A stretch of 64,000 nt of DNA from Siphonodentalium dalli (taxonomy: Eukaryota > Mollusca > Scaphopoda > Gadilida > Siphonodentaliidae), in the NCBI GenBank assembly GCA_032622095.1, contig CP136064.1:276915614-276979613 (forward strand), written 5' to 3'. The notes below the pieces were generated by a model that was not told the origin of the DNA, did not search any database, and saw only the letters and a list, made by a program, of their open reading frames with translations. A program made the translations under genes and the position numbers. Below, one piece after another: positions 45,831 to 56,689 of the stretch. Each line of letters begins with the position of its first letter. Position 1 is the first letter of the stretch.

Positions 45831-46521
45831 TCCTCGAGTACAAATGTCAGCGCATAAAATAATATTACCATAATAAACTGAACATGATATCGTTTATATT
45901 AATTATAAATGATCGTAAAATGACACGACCTACAACACATGACCAATTTGTGAGCTAGTTAGACAAAACTGCGATAAATATTTTGACATTGCGAATAATT
46001 GCTTGGATTTTGAAAAAAGTGTCACATATATTGGCTCTAACTTGTGAGGCTATTGGTCCGCAACAAAGCTCAAGACTTGGCCCCATGACTTGGCGAAACG
46101 ATTTTAACGATTGTTTGCCAATATTACTTCGGTGAAAAGCTGATGTGGCCGTAAACTTAACCCCACCCACTAAAATATAATTTTCTCAGAAAAACAAATT
46201 ACGTAGTTCAAACTTTGAATACTGCATGTCAAGTTGATTTAGAAGCATAAACTGAAATAATGTAGAGGTTGTTGAAGGGGTATTATAAATAACTTTGTAT
46301 GGACGTGATCTAAGATTAAAATTTGAATAAAATTAGTGAAAAGTTAAAATGTTTACTGATTTCTGAAAATTTGACTACATTGTGATTAAAATTTGATAGG
46401 CTATGGTAAAACCACACGAGAACACAGGTCTAGCATTAGTAAATTCATAAAACCCCACCTTTCCGTCAACTATTTCATATGCTTTTTAATTTGGATTCGA
46501 ATTTGTGTTGAAGATTATACA

Positions 46522-46761
46522 TCTATATATATAAAAGAGTAGGATTTATCTGACCGTCCGTCTGTCTGTCTGTCCGGATTTTTCTCCCAGACTGCTGGTC
46601 CGATTTCAACCCTGGTGGAGGGGCCGCCTCTGTCTAAGATCAAGATGTGCGCGAAGCGGACACAGGGGCCACAGGCCCCTAACACACCTATGTTCCTCTT
46701 AACGCACACAGGCGCCTCGGACAATGATTAAAGGTTCCGGAAGGGAGCCTGATTCAGCTAG
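46522..46761 (+). mobile_element. Solo Helitron-like element
   Basis: 240 bp between A (46521) and T (46762). Starts TCTATATATATAAAAGAG, has an early (GTCT)n tract, and ends with an imperfect GGTTCC..GGGAGCC hairpin followed by TGATTCAGCTAG. The A/T flanks, TC start and CTAG end are the Helitron insertion signature. Non-coding. Confidence 0.7.
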
Positions 46762-47984
46762 TATATACATAATTCGACTGGAAACATGGCTGCCAAAGGC
46801 TGATGAGTGAGACTCACCTTTCAGCGATTTGTATTTTCTTATGTGTGTGGAACATGTTATGACAGTGAGCACAACCGACGATATATGCGGCATTACATTC
46901 GCTCCATATTTGACAATAGTTTTAGGATGGCATCCAAAACGGCCACCAAAATCGAAGATTCTCACACTTTCCGTCACAAGAGTAACTGAGTTATTTATAT
47001 GGGGACAAAGGTATAGTTAATCAAACCATTAGTTCACTGGTATTCGTAAGCAAACTGAACAATCCTACTATTGTTACAATTAATGTATTCCAATGAGCAA
47101 TTGATTGTCTTAATGACTATATATATTATTTTTTACTATAGATTTTTTTTTTGGGACATAGCGGATAAAAGTCAATGTATAGAAAGATTGAACAAAATCA
47201 TCATTAATACGTGCCCTTTGGGTAATTAATATCAATTTAGATATTTGAAACTGTATGCCCAAATTAGCAGCCTCCAATATGAATTGACTATCTCTGATGT
47301 AAACAAGTGCTCAAATGAAATATATATTAAAAAATGTATTTTTCTACAAATCCTATTTTGTCAATACTATCAGTAAGTCTTCAATTATTATGAACTAAGA
47401 TGGTAAAATGAAATATTTTACTGCTCATTTCTTCAAGAAGTGTATAATATTATGTTGTCAAACTGTTTTCAATGCACTCTAAGAGTATCTATAGTCCTGT
47501 TATGTTCTCTCGCTCTGCTAATCTTATGAGTCATCACAATTGACACTAGTTCGGTTCTGCAGCCATTCTCACAATTACATACATAGTTACATGGTAAGTT
47601 TGCGGTTAAACAAGATAATTTGTTAGATTTACCTGAAATTTTGAAGCCAAACCTCAGTAGTGCCAGTAGATCGGGAAGAGCTATAATCCGTCTGATGGAC
47701 AGGAATGACCATACATGGATGTCAGAACATTATATCAGGCTGGGGAGTTATATATATTGTGCCAATCACCGCATGCTTTAGTTTGCACGAAGATTTTTTA
47801 AAGGTGATTTCTAAGGGAGTTTGTGTTTTGTGGTAGAAGATCTGTTCGAGTTTTCGTCATATAACATAAGAAAATGCATGTTAATTCGTCAACCACATAC
47901 AAACTCTTGGTATGATGCAATATTCCCATCGTCAACATTAATAAATACAGTTTGTATATGCTGACACGTGTACTCCGTGAAAGT

Positions 47985-48150
47985 TTTATTTTGTTTTAGG
48001 GGTAGAGTTGTCTTCCCTGAAAAATCTATTTTGGGATACATTCTGAAGCGGGCAACAAGCAAAATCGGATGCGTCATACAATGGCCTTTGATTTTATGTG
48101 TAGAAACCTTTGTTAGAGGGGGGTGCAGCCAACTTCTAAACTAGAGACTT
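47985..48150 (-). repeat. Dispersed repeat, - copy
   Basis: Reverse-complement partner of 45655-45830; together they could form a 2.3-kb loop. Confidence 0.65.
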
Positions 48151-49052
48151 TATGAGAATTTGCCCACGGACTAATGGTATAACACGTTTTGTTGTGAATC
48201 TCGTGAAATGGGACATATAAATAAATTGCGAAATTTAATAAATTCTTCTTCCGTTGTTGGTGGCGGTACGGAAAATTGTCTGCACAATTATTTTACACAT
48301 ATATATGTACTCTTTGCTCAAGGAGAACACAACGCTGTTTTATATCGATTGTATCAACAAACTGCATATTAAGAACCACGATGCATATAGTAGTAAATTC
48401 GACACATCCCTGTTAAATTTGAGTCAATTCCCAAGCAGTCAGTATAACACTGGTCGTCCGTCGGTGAGTTTGATTGTTTGTTTGATTAGGGTGTTCTTTA
48501 AATAAGCGAAAGTCTCGTTGGATTTTGCGGTAGATATAATTTTATCTATGTGCTCGAACGATGAGAACTTTGTGCATTCACCATTAAGATGTCTTACCGT
48601 GACCCGATCCAGATGAAACATGGCAGCGCCACCGCCGAACAATATAATATCCGCCAGGAAAAGTATCCTTTGTAATATATTTGTTTTCCGTGACATCCTG
48701 ATCTAACCACGCACGTCTCTGTGGGAGCGCTAACACTTCAAAGCCGTTTTCCACGGTTAAAGGTTCGGATGGCCATAGACATGGACATATTTTGTACCAA
48801 TTATAAATATCGTATGCAATTGTTAAGTTCGTACGCTGTCAGGTAAAAACAATCCGGGATCTGTAACATTTTTGGCTTTTGTTTACATAACAAAGCGTAC
48901 GAACTTGATAATAACATTCTATCTACGCGATATTCATGATTTGTTTAAGAATAAAATCTGTCTATATTTTAATATTATGTTCTGTTTATGGCGGTTTTAA
49001 CGGATGTGACTATTTATCAGCAAATTTAACACGAAGATCACACGTGCCTTAA

Positions 49053-49299
49053 CCCTTCTATGACTGGATCTCTCTCAAAATTATGCGAAGACCCTGTGCC
49101 AATGCATTCTGATATAGGGAGCCTCGCATATATAAGATAATATACATGTATTGGTCTAACAATATTTTCCTTGACCTTATTAGTCAGTGCATTATCTTAT
49201 ATATGCTAGGATCCTTATGAATCGAGACTCGCATATATAAGATAATGTAATGACGCAGTATAATTAATGCTGCACCAGTACTGCTCCAGTCATGAAAGG
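49053..49299 (-). mobile_element. TTAA twin-hairpin MITE, old type
   Basis: TTAA at 49049-49052 and 49300-49303. The right end reads TTAATGCTGCACCAGTACTG and on to CATGAAAGG, the sequence amplified in the nearby 37-bp array. Two degraded hairpins with CATATATAAGATAATG. Confidence 0.72.
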
Positions 49300-49469
49300 T
49301 TAAAGTATGGATCTTGGATGCATAATTGGACTGCAGCATACTGAGGGTCCCATCACCGGGGAGGCAAGTGGGGCCCAACCAAATGGACACCTATTCAAAC
49401 CCGGTTGACACGTGGATACCATAGTGCCCGGGACCAGCACGTGTAATGAAATAAAGAAGTCAATATTAA

Positions 49470-49702
49470 ACCTTGCATGGCGGGAGCTGCGCTGGTGCAG
49501 CATTGAAGATCATGTGTCATTGCATTGCCGTATATATGATAGTCTTCCACATGGAGCCTTGCATACGAGAATGCATTTGCTTGCAAGGTCAAGATAAAAT
49601 TGTTAGGCCAATGGCAGACTCGCATATATCAGATAATGCATTGGCGCAGGGTTTTCGCAAAATTTCAGGAAGCTCCGCTCCACTTCTCCAGGCATGGAAG
49701 GG
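49470..49702 (+). mobile_element. TTAA twin-hairpin MITE, old type
   Basis: TTAA at 49466-49469; left end CTTGCATGGCGGGAGCTGCG, right end GGAAGGGTTAG. Orthologous in position to 28097-28349 in copy A. Confidence 0.72.
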
Positions 49703-50124
49703 TTAGTAGAATGTAACCAAGAGTGTGTATCTAACTCATCAATTATGGAGGATAATAAATATATATAGTGTTTCATATTGTTAATTCAGACTGGAGGTAA
49801 TGAAACGGTTAGAGGTAATTAATTTCAGTACGGTCTAAAGTCGAACGAAATCGAAACATATACTAGCTTCCCTTTGCGTGAAGTTGTATGATGTTTGTGT
49901 TGACCATGTCGATCCGAACACCGGAAACATTTCTGTAACCTAATTTCGCTTCGCTCGGAAATAACCTCTTTCATATATAGAAATCATGCATGTTCGCGCA
50001 ATTCTTCAATACAGTGTCATGGTAATAAGACGATGCCCATGATTCGTTGACGCATATATGTAATATGAATCATACGTGACACGTAGAGGAGCAACCACAT
50101 ATACTATATCCCGAATTTGCTTTT

Positions 50125-52025
50125 CATCACCAACGCAGGTCCCGTCATAAAATAATTAATGCTGCACCAGCACAGCTGCCGTCATGAAATGGTTAATGCT
50201 GCACCAATGCAGCTCACACCATGGAAGGGTTAATGCTGGACCACCACACCTACCCGTCATGAAAGGGTTAATGCTGCACCAGCACAGATCCCATCATAAA
50301 ATAGTTAATGCTGCACCAACGCAGCTCCCGACATGAAATAATTAATGCTGCACAAGCGCAACTCCCGTCATGAATGAGTTAATGCTGCACTAACGCAGCT
50401 CCCGTCATTAAATAATTAATGCTGCACCAGCACAGCTCCCGTCATGAAATAATTAATGCTGCACCAGCGCAGCTCCCGTCATGAAAGGGTTAATGCTGCA
50501 CCAACGCAGCTCCCGTCATCAAATAATTAATGCTGCACCAGCGCAACTCCCGTCATGAGATAGTTAATGCTGCACCAACGTAGCTCCCATCATCAAATAA
50601 TTAATGCTGCACCAACGCAGCTCCCGTCACGAAAGAGTTAATGCTGCACCACGCAGCTCCCGTCATGAAACAGTTAATGCTGCACCAACGCAGCTCCCGT
50701 CATGAATGGGTTAATGCTGCACCAACAAAGCTCCCGTCATGAAATAATTAATGCTGCACCAGCGCAACTCCCGCCATGAAACAGTTAATGCTGCACCAAC
50801 GCGGGCTCCCATCATCAAATAATTAATGGTGCACCAGCACAGATCCCATCATGAAATAATTAATGATGCACCAGCGCAGCTCCCGTCATTAATTAGTTAA
50901 TGCTGCACCAACGCAGCTCCCGTCATTAAATAATTAATGCTGCACCAGCACAGATCCCGTCATGACAGAATTAAAACGCTGCATCAGCGCCGCTCCCGTC
51001 ATGAAAGTGTTAATACTGCACCAACACAGCTCCCGTCTTAAAAAGGTTAATGCTGCACCAGCACAGCTCCCATCATGAAAGAATTAATGCTGCCCAACGC
51101 AGCTCCAGTCATGAAATAATTAATGCTGCCCCAACGCAGCTCCCATCATCAAATAACTAATGCTGCACCAACGCAGCTCCCGTCATGAAATAATTAATGC
51201 TGCACCAGCGCAGCTCCCATCAGCAAATAATTAATGCTGCACCAACGCAGCTCCCGTCATGAAAGAGTTAATGCTGCACCAACGCAGCTCCCATCATGAA
51301 AGAGTTAATGCTGCACCAACGCAGCTCCCATAATCAAATAATTAATGCTGCACTAACGCAGCTCCCGTCATGAAAGAGTTAATGCTGCACCAACGCAGCT
51401 CCCGACATGAAATAGTTAATGCTGCACCAACGCAGCTCCCGTCTTGAAAGAGTTAATGCTGCACCAGCGCAGCTCCCATCATAAAATCATTAATGCTGCA
51501 CCAACGCAGCTCCCGTCATGAAATAATTAATGCTGCACCAGCTCAGCCCCCGTCATGAAATAATTAATGCTGCACCAGCGCAGCTCCCGTCATGAAATAA
51601 TTAATGCTGCACCAGCGCAGCTCCCGCCATGAATAGTTAATGCTGCACCAACTCGGGCTCCCATCATCAAATAATTAATGCTGCACCAACGCAGCTCCCT
51701 TCATGAAATAATTAATGCGGCACCAGCGCAGCTCCCGTCATGAAAGAGTTAATGCTGCACCAACGCAGCTCCCATCATCAAATATTTAATGCTGCACCAA
51801 CGCAACTCCCTTCATGAAATAACTAATCCCGCACCAACTCAACTACCGTCATGGAAGGGTTAATGCTGCTCCAGCACAGCTCCCCGTCATGAAAGGGTTA
51901 ACGCTGCCCAGCAGAGCTCCGTCGTGATATGGTTAATGCTGCACCAGCACAGCTCCCGTAATAAAAACATTAATGCTGCACTAGCGCGTCTCCCATCGTG
52001 AAAGGGTTAATGTTGCACCTACGAA
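50125..52025 (-). repeat. 37-bp satellite derived from a TTAA MITE end
   Basis: About 50 units of TTAATGCTGCACCAACGCAG then CTCCCGTCATGAAATAA. The reverse complement reads TTAACCCTTTCATGACGGGA then GCTGCGTTGGTGCAGCA, which is the left end of the old-type MITE (compare 28097 and 57913). TTAA recurs at nearly every unit boundary. It splits a dispersed-repeat copy into 50035-50124 and 52027-52250. No coding capacity. Confidence 0.88.
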
Positions 52026-52026
52026 G

Positions 52027-52250
52027 CCAACATGACGTAAATGACGTCATGAGCCGTGGCATTTCATCTCGTTGTTCCACTTCCGATTCCGCAATTTTAA
52101 ACAGTTGCTAATCGGAAGTCACGTGTCAATTTCGCTAAATAGCATACACTCTTTCCTGAAAATCGTTCCATTGTATAGAAATATATATAGAAACATTATA
52201 TGACGTCATCATTCACACACGCCTTAGGTATAAACACCCACCGGGGTGGT
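52027..52250 (+). repeat. Dispersed repeat copy 3 (right part)
   Basis: Contains CATGACGTAAATGACGTCAT, TTGCTAATCGGAAGTCACGTG and TATGACGTCATCATTCACAC, as in the copies at 1850-2375 and (inverted) 28596-29145. Its left part is 50035-50124. Confidence 0.6.
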
Positions 52251-52537
52251 TGCTATAATTTGTGTACGTAGTAGGATATATTCACGGCTTGGCCTTACGA
52301 AACTTGATCGTGCAATATAAAGTGATAAATAGTAATAATTAGCAATAATTAGTTGAAGTTTAACAGACGAGTCTCCCGGTCAACAGGTGGGTTTTTTCCC
52401 CCGGTTGTATGCATATGATCAATCGCGTGATTGAAATAGTCCGGTAGAGATGGAGTCTAAGTATGGGCGAGGTTATTTCCATGCATGCGAAAGCGGAAAT
52501 AGCGAGCAGTTAAAGTTGCATAACATCGAATACTTAC

Positions 52538-53275
52538 CAAGAATAGGCCCCGCCCCTATCTGTAAAGGTCCGACTACAATTCCGATGAAACCTATGATGA
52601 GCGGAAGAATATCTGCTTCGAACTCTTCAGCGATCATTATGTGCAGTATTGGTGCATACAGACCAAGAACCGCCCCAGTTGCTACCGACACAGCCATTGT
52701 TGTTGCATACGTCTCGGCGATAACATGAAGCCCGTTGACGGCGAACATTGTTACACAAACGATGGACATCGGTTTGACTAAATGCGGCTTAGTCCTCCAG
52801 GAAACTACTACAAATAAGGCCTGGCCAGGCAGCGTCGACAGGGCCATTACAAGGAACGTCATCGATGCCTCTGCTTCGCTATATCCTTTCGAGAACACCA
52901 TATCTACCATGTATGATGCTGGTGTCTCTTGCAAAAACACCATTATGACAACTACTAGAAACATGGCCGTTGCATCTACTTGCTTAAGTTTTGTCCGCAC
53001 ACCTTTCCATGGTAACGTCTTATATTCTTGGTGTCCCTGTTCCGCAATAGTTATGAGCATTGCTATTGGTATTCCTTGTATGGCGATAGAACTTATGATC
53101 AGCATGGATCCTCGCCAGCCATACAGTTTAACAAGCTCTCCGACTATCAGAGGACCGGTGGCGTATGAGACTGTCATGGTTACCATTTCGATAGTCAGCC
53201 AGAAGCGAGCATGTTCTCTATCAAGGCTCGCAGAACAAACAAAACAGCACGTGATCAGAGTTCCCGCACCTAGAC
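52538..53275 (-). CDS. MCT-like transporter, long exon, copy B
   Basis: 738 bp, same acceptor (TGTCTTGCAG) and donor (GTAAGT) as copy A and same phases. Encodes GLGAGTLITCCFVCSASLD, EMVTMTVSYATGPLIVGELV, YGWRGSMLIISS, then the remaining helices to LQIGAGPILG. Open throughout. It joins upstream to exon 2 (54574-54717): split Gly codon, giving FGSAVPG-LGAG, as expected for TM4 of MCT proteins. A 3-bp indel just before the acceptor distinguishes the two copies in the intron. Copies differ by roughly 40 of 246 residues, mostly Ile/Val/Leu and Asp/Glu swaps, which suggests selection on both. Confidence 0.8.
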
Positions 53276-54573
53276 CTGCAAGACAACACATCATCGTCGC
53301 AAGTATACTGTTCTATCTCCACAAATTTGGTTTGGAGTAAACGCGTTTTGAACATTTTGTGTTATCTGAGCCATGTAACAGTTGACCTAACGCATGATTG
53401 TGGGTCACTCAGTATGAGAATAACCACACTTTCTTAAAATGACGATTCTAGTAGTGGATATAGATTTGTTTTATCGATTTCAAGTTTCTGGATTACACAT
53501 TTAATTCTCAGACCAAGAGCGCAGTATTGCATGGCTCGTCACTGGAACAAGCCTTGAAATAGTGTGTCTGTCATTTGCAGCCCCAGAGGGTGAATTTAGT
53601 GATGCTACCCCGCATAGCGGGCTAGCATCACCAAATTCACCCTCTTGGAACCTCATTATGATGAGGTGTAAGCAGAATGAGGTCCACAGAGGGTGAATTT
53701 GGTGATGCTAGCCCGCTATGCGGGGTAGCATCACTAAATTCAACCTCTGGGGACCTCATTCTGCAAATGATAGGGACGCTATTCCAAGGCTTGCCCTGGA
53801 AATAGACCAGTGTCATGTCACATGATTTTATGGTCGTCAGGCGGGTGTACCCGGTTAAATTGAGAACGAGCTCATGTAAACTCACAAAATCGGAACTCAG
53901 TAACATAAGTGTACTTGCTGCCCCAATAACATTGTATGTTACTTACTCAAACGACCTATTTCTATTTCCCAAAACACACCAACTAACCTTACTCCACCAT
54001 ATACATATATATGCTGCCAATTGTCCTAATGTCATATGTGTGTATAATTATACTCTTTATCCTCCACCAAACCCCCGATTTATAATAGTTAACACCCCAT
54101 ATAATATCCGTTATATTCACGACTCTATATATATTCTACCCGCCCTACCAAAACCTTATATAAACCAAAAATAAATTGTTATATTCGTGTTTCAAGTATG
54201 ATATGAAGATAGCGGAGGTCCATCTAAGTTTAACAGAACGTGTCCTCCAATCCCTTAAATGTAATGTATTCCGTATACATAATACTAATAAAAAATATGT
54301 TTCAATCAAACGAATGCGTTTTGGTCGCACGATGTGCGGACTGGTCTGCAGAACAACATATCCGAATTCCGCTAAAAATCCACTTTGGGGAAAATTTCCA
54401 ATTACACAATTCTCAACGGTATCGGAAAATGCTGAATTGGTATCAAATTAGTAATATAAATTAAAATATACACAAAGAGTACATTGTCGTACGCGAGTGT
54501 TTCAAATAAATATCATAAAGTAATTGTCGATAGGATAAATTAGCACCGAACCTAGATAAAACATTCAACTTAC
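53276..54573 (-). other. Intron between MCT-like exons 2 and 3B
   Basis: Donor GTAAGT at 54573, acceptor at 53276. Contains the foldback at 53570-53785. 53276-53540 and 54330-54480 match the flank of copy A. Open frames on the + strand here show no known domain. Confidence 0.55.
53570..53785. mobile_element. Long foldback element, CTCATTCTGC family
   Basis: Nearly the whole 216 bp folds on itself: CATTTGCAG..CCAGAGGGTGAATTTAGTGA at the left pairs with TCACTAAATTCAACCTCTGG..CTGCAAATG at the right. The arms also contain smaller palindromes, GCTACCCCGCATAGCGGGCTAGC and the mirror. Related copies at 56164-56280, 56465-56530 and 5086-5260. Confidence 0.75.
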
Positions 54574-54717
54574 CAGGCACGGCACTCCCGAATACGATGA
54601 ACAGTTATATGTTGTCCACCCAATATGATGCGATTGCACCGACACCGAAAACAAGACAACATCCTGCCATCGTCCGTCCATTTCCGACTTTCAGAATCAC
54701 AATCGCTCCCAAAAAAG
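54574..54717 (-). pseudogene. MCT-like transporter, exon 2 with in-frame stop
   Basis: 144 bp, acceptor TTATCTTCCAG, donor GTAAGT, phase 1 to phase 1. Encodes FLGAIVILKVGNGRTMAGCC, LVFGVGAIASYWVDNI, then TAA (plus-strand 54605-54607), then LFIVFGSAVPG. The hydrophobic TM2 end, KVGNGR loop and TM3/TM4 spacing fit the family, and both split codons join neighbours correctly, so the stop is in the right frame. In related transporters the stop position usually carries an aromatic residue, so a one-base change is likely. Either the gene is dead, the reference base is wrong, or this exon is skipped. Listed as broken for this reason. Confidence 0.68.
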
Positions 54718-54745
54718 CTGGAAGATAAAAATGGATGAGTTTTAA

Positions 54746-54989
54746 TCCTTGCGCGACTGAAGCTTCATGTGCCAATGTATTCTCTTATATATGAGAGTCT
54801 CCCATATGGAGCCTCTCATATATAAGATTATATATTGGCTTAACAATATTACATTGACCTTGTAAGTCGGTGTTTTCTCTTATATACCCGAGGCTCCATA
54901 TAATATGGGACACTCGCATATGTAAGAGAACGGCACCGGCAAATGAACTTTAATGCTGCACCAGCGGAACTCCCTTCATCGAGGAAGGG
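54746..54989 (+). mobile_element. TTAA twin-hairpin MITE, old type
   Basis: TTAA at 54742-54745; right end TTAATGCTGCACCAGCGGAA then GAAGGGTTAT. Two degraded hairpins (CTTATATATGAGAGTC and GCATATGTAAGAGAA). Lies 28 bp upstream of MCT-like exon 2. Confidence 0.7.
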
Positions 54990-55629
54990 TTATATGGTTA
55001 TCGTCCCATTCCTGATCAATCCTGGTGGACTCAAACTTATTGCGGCTGAATGATGTCCTTGTGACAAAACAGTGCCACGTTAAACCAACCAACGTAGTTT
55101 GAAACCTGTGAGTATGCTTGGGTTTACACCCTGGTCCGGTTCCTGATTCCGATCTGTCTTCTACATGAAGCAATAGTTACAGTTCATTTGGCAGTCTGTT
55201 CCCGATAAGGTAACACTAAAGAGTGTCTGTCTCAAGTGTGTTTGTCTGAATGATATGACAACAGGTTGAAAACTGCTATACGTGTAGCAAGTTGTTTAGA
55301 ATATCTAATGAGTGTAGACCAATATATAGTTAGTCTATTTATCGGCCTATCTTTCCCAAAATTTGATGAGTTTGTCCCAGAGTGCAGCGGAGTCAATTAC
55401 ATTAAGTTTATCTCATAAACTTCCATTTTTTTCATGTATGTATTAGATATACTGCCAGTATGCATGTCCACTTCCGGTTTCTATGTTAATTGAGATATTG
55501 TGGTATGTATTGTAATCTTTGTTCTATTACACATGTGTTAAGTGACAGCGTGGTCGCGATCTACACGTTTCATTAAAGCCATTAGAGGCATTAAATCCTC
55601 ACCCCACCCCATGTATTTAGCTATATTAC

Positions 55630-55818
55630 CTGATATTGAAGCGACGCCCGCAAACACCGTCTGGACATTAGCACCTAGAGTTCTGTTTGCATCGTACATC
55701 GATATCACTTCCAGCATTATCACAGAACTCCCAGCGATGAAGAAGCATTGTACAAACTTTATATATTGTAACCCCAAGAGTGCGATGAGCTGAATACGCC
55801 TCATAGCACGTGGAATGT
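55630..55818 (-). CDS. MCT-like transporter, exon 1 (first seen)
   Basis: 189 bp, acceptor TTCGTTACCTTACAG, donor CAG|GTAATA, phase 1 to phase 1. Encodes IPRAMRRIQLIALLGLQYIK, FVQCFFIAGSSVIMLEVISM and YDANRTLGANVQTVFAGVAS. This is TM1, the short loop, and the start of TM2; the split codon joins exon 2 to give SIS-A-FLGAIV and completes TM2. A later GT (GTGAGG at about 55607) would also be in phase but would lengthen TM2 beyond the family norm. Because the exon starts in phase 1, at least one further 5' exon with the initiator is expected to the right; I did not find it. Confidence 0.66.
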
Positions 55819-55969
55819 CTGTAAGGTAACGAACAGTAATAAGGCACACTTTGTACTAATCTTTATATCTTTCCAGCGATTTATACTATATGTGTGCAAC
55901 GTGAAACAAATATTATTATGGAGTATATGATGAAGAATAGGATTTGGCAACGAGCGTTAGATGCTTACA

Positions 55970-56122
55970 TATAGTGTCATCTCCCCATCAGTTTGATTAC
56001 ATATAGAGTCATCTCCCCATCAGTTTGCTTACATATAGAGTCATCTCCCCATCAGTTTGCTTACATATAGAGTAATCTCCCCATCAGTTTGCTTAGATAT
56101 AGAGTCATCTCCCCATCAGTTC
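55970..56122. repeat. 32-bp minisatellite, five copies
   Basis: Units of TTACATATAGAGTCATCTCC then CCATCAGTTTGC. Lies about 150 bp upstream of MCT-like exon 1. Confidence 0.85.
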
Positions 56123-56163
56123 GCGTGCTATAGTAATATATTTATGTAGTTGAGCCTGAGTAT

Positions 56164-56530
56164 AATGTACCTGTCATTTGTAGAATGAGGTCCTCAGGGG
56201 TGAATTTAGTGACGCTATCCCGCATAGAGGGCTAAGATCACCAAATTCACCCTTTAGGGACCTCAATCTGCATGGCCTCATCTGCTATGGGAGACATAGA
56301 CCCAGATTGAAGTTCCCAAATGGTGAATATTGTGACGTACACCCAGTTGGGAACCTCAATAATGCAATGTGTTGTCTGCCAATTTTGGTGTATATAGACA
56401 CTAAACCAAAAAAGAAATAAAGTATATGTGAAGAAGTTTCTATAGAAATTAAACATTTCCAGAGAACATGAGGCCTAAGCAGAATGGGGTCCCAAGAGGG
56501 TGAATTTATCGATGCTAGACCGCTATACGA
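56164..56530. repeat. Two partial copies of the CTCATTCTGC foldback family
   Basis: 56164-56280 carries CATTTGTAGAATGAGGTCC, GGTGAATTTAGTGACGCTA and the inverse CACCAAATTCACCC; 56465-56530 carries CTAAGCAGAATGGGGTCCC and GGGTGAATTTATCGATGCTAG. Both are incomplete compared with 53570-53785. Confidence 0.65.
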
Positions 56531-56689
56531 ATATGACAGGCACACTAAACTCAGGTGTGTATGTCGTAGACATGCCGCATGTACATGGATCTTCTTGAAT
56601 GGTTTGCGTCCACATGAACAGTATTTACGTCATGCTTGCATCATAAGAACAAGGCCACGTTATTACACTGGCAATTCTGCATGGAAAAT

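Larger units (their letters stand above)
45107..52537 (-). other. Intron of MCT-like copy B
   Basis: 7.4 kb between donor GTAAGT (52537 side) and acceptor ATGCAG (45107 side). It contains an inverted pair of a dispersed repeat (45655-45830 and 47985-48150), a solo Helitron-like element (46522-46761), two old TTAA MITEs (49053-49299, 49470-49702) and the 37-bp array (50125-52025). Sections 46762-47984 and 48150-49050 are AT-rich with no gene seen. Confidence 0.6.
44440..54480 (-). repeat. Segmental duplication, copy B
   Basis: Paralogous to 26222-30760 (see that entry). Copy B has gained about 5 kb, mainly a satellite (50125-52025), Helitron-like and TTAA elements and an inverted dispersed repeat. 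Confidence 0.85.

Noticed and set aside
55600..55629. Alternative donor GTGAGG for MCT-like exon 1
   Set aside because: It is in phase, but it would add about seven residues within TM2, whereas CAG|GTAATA gives family-like spacing to the KVGNGR loop.
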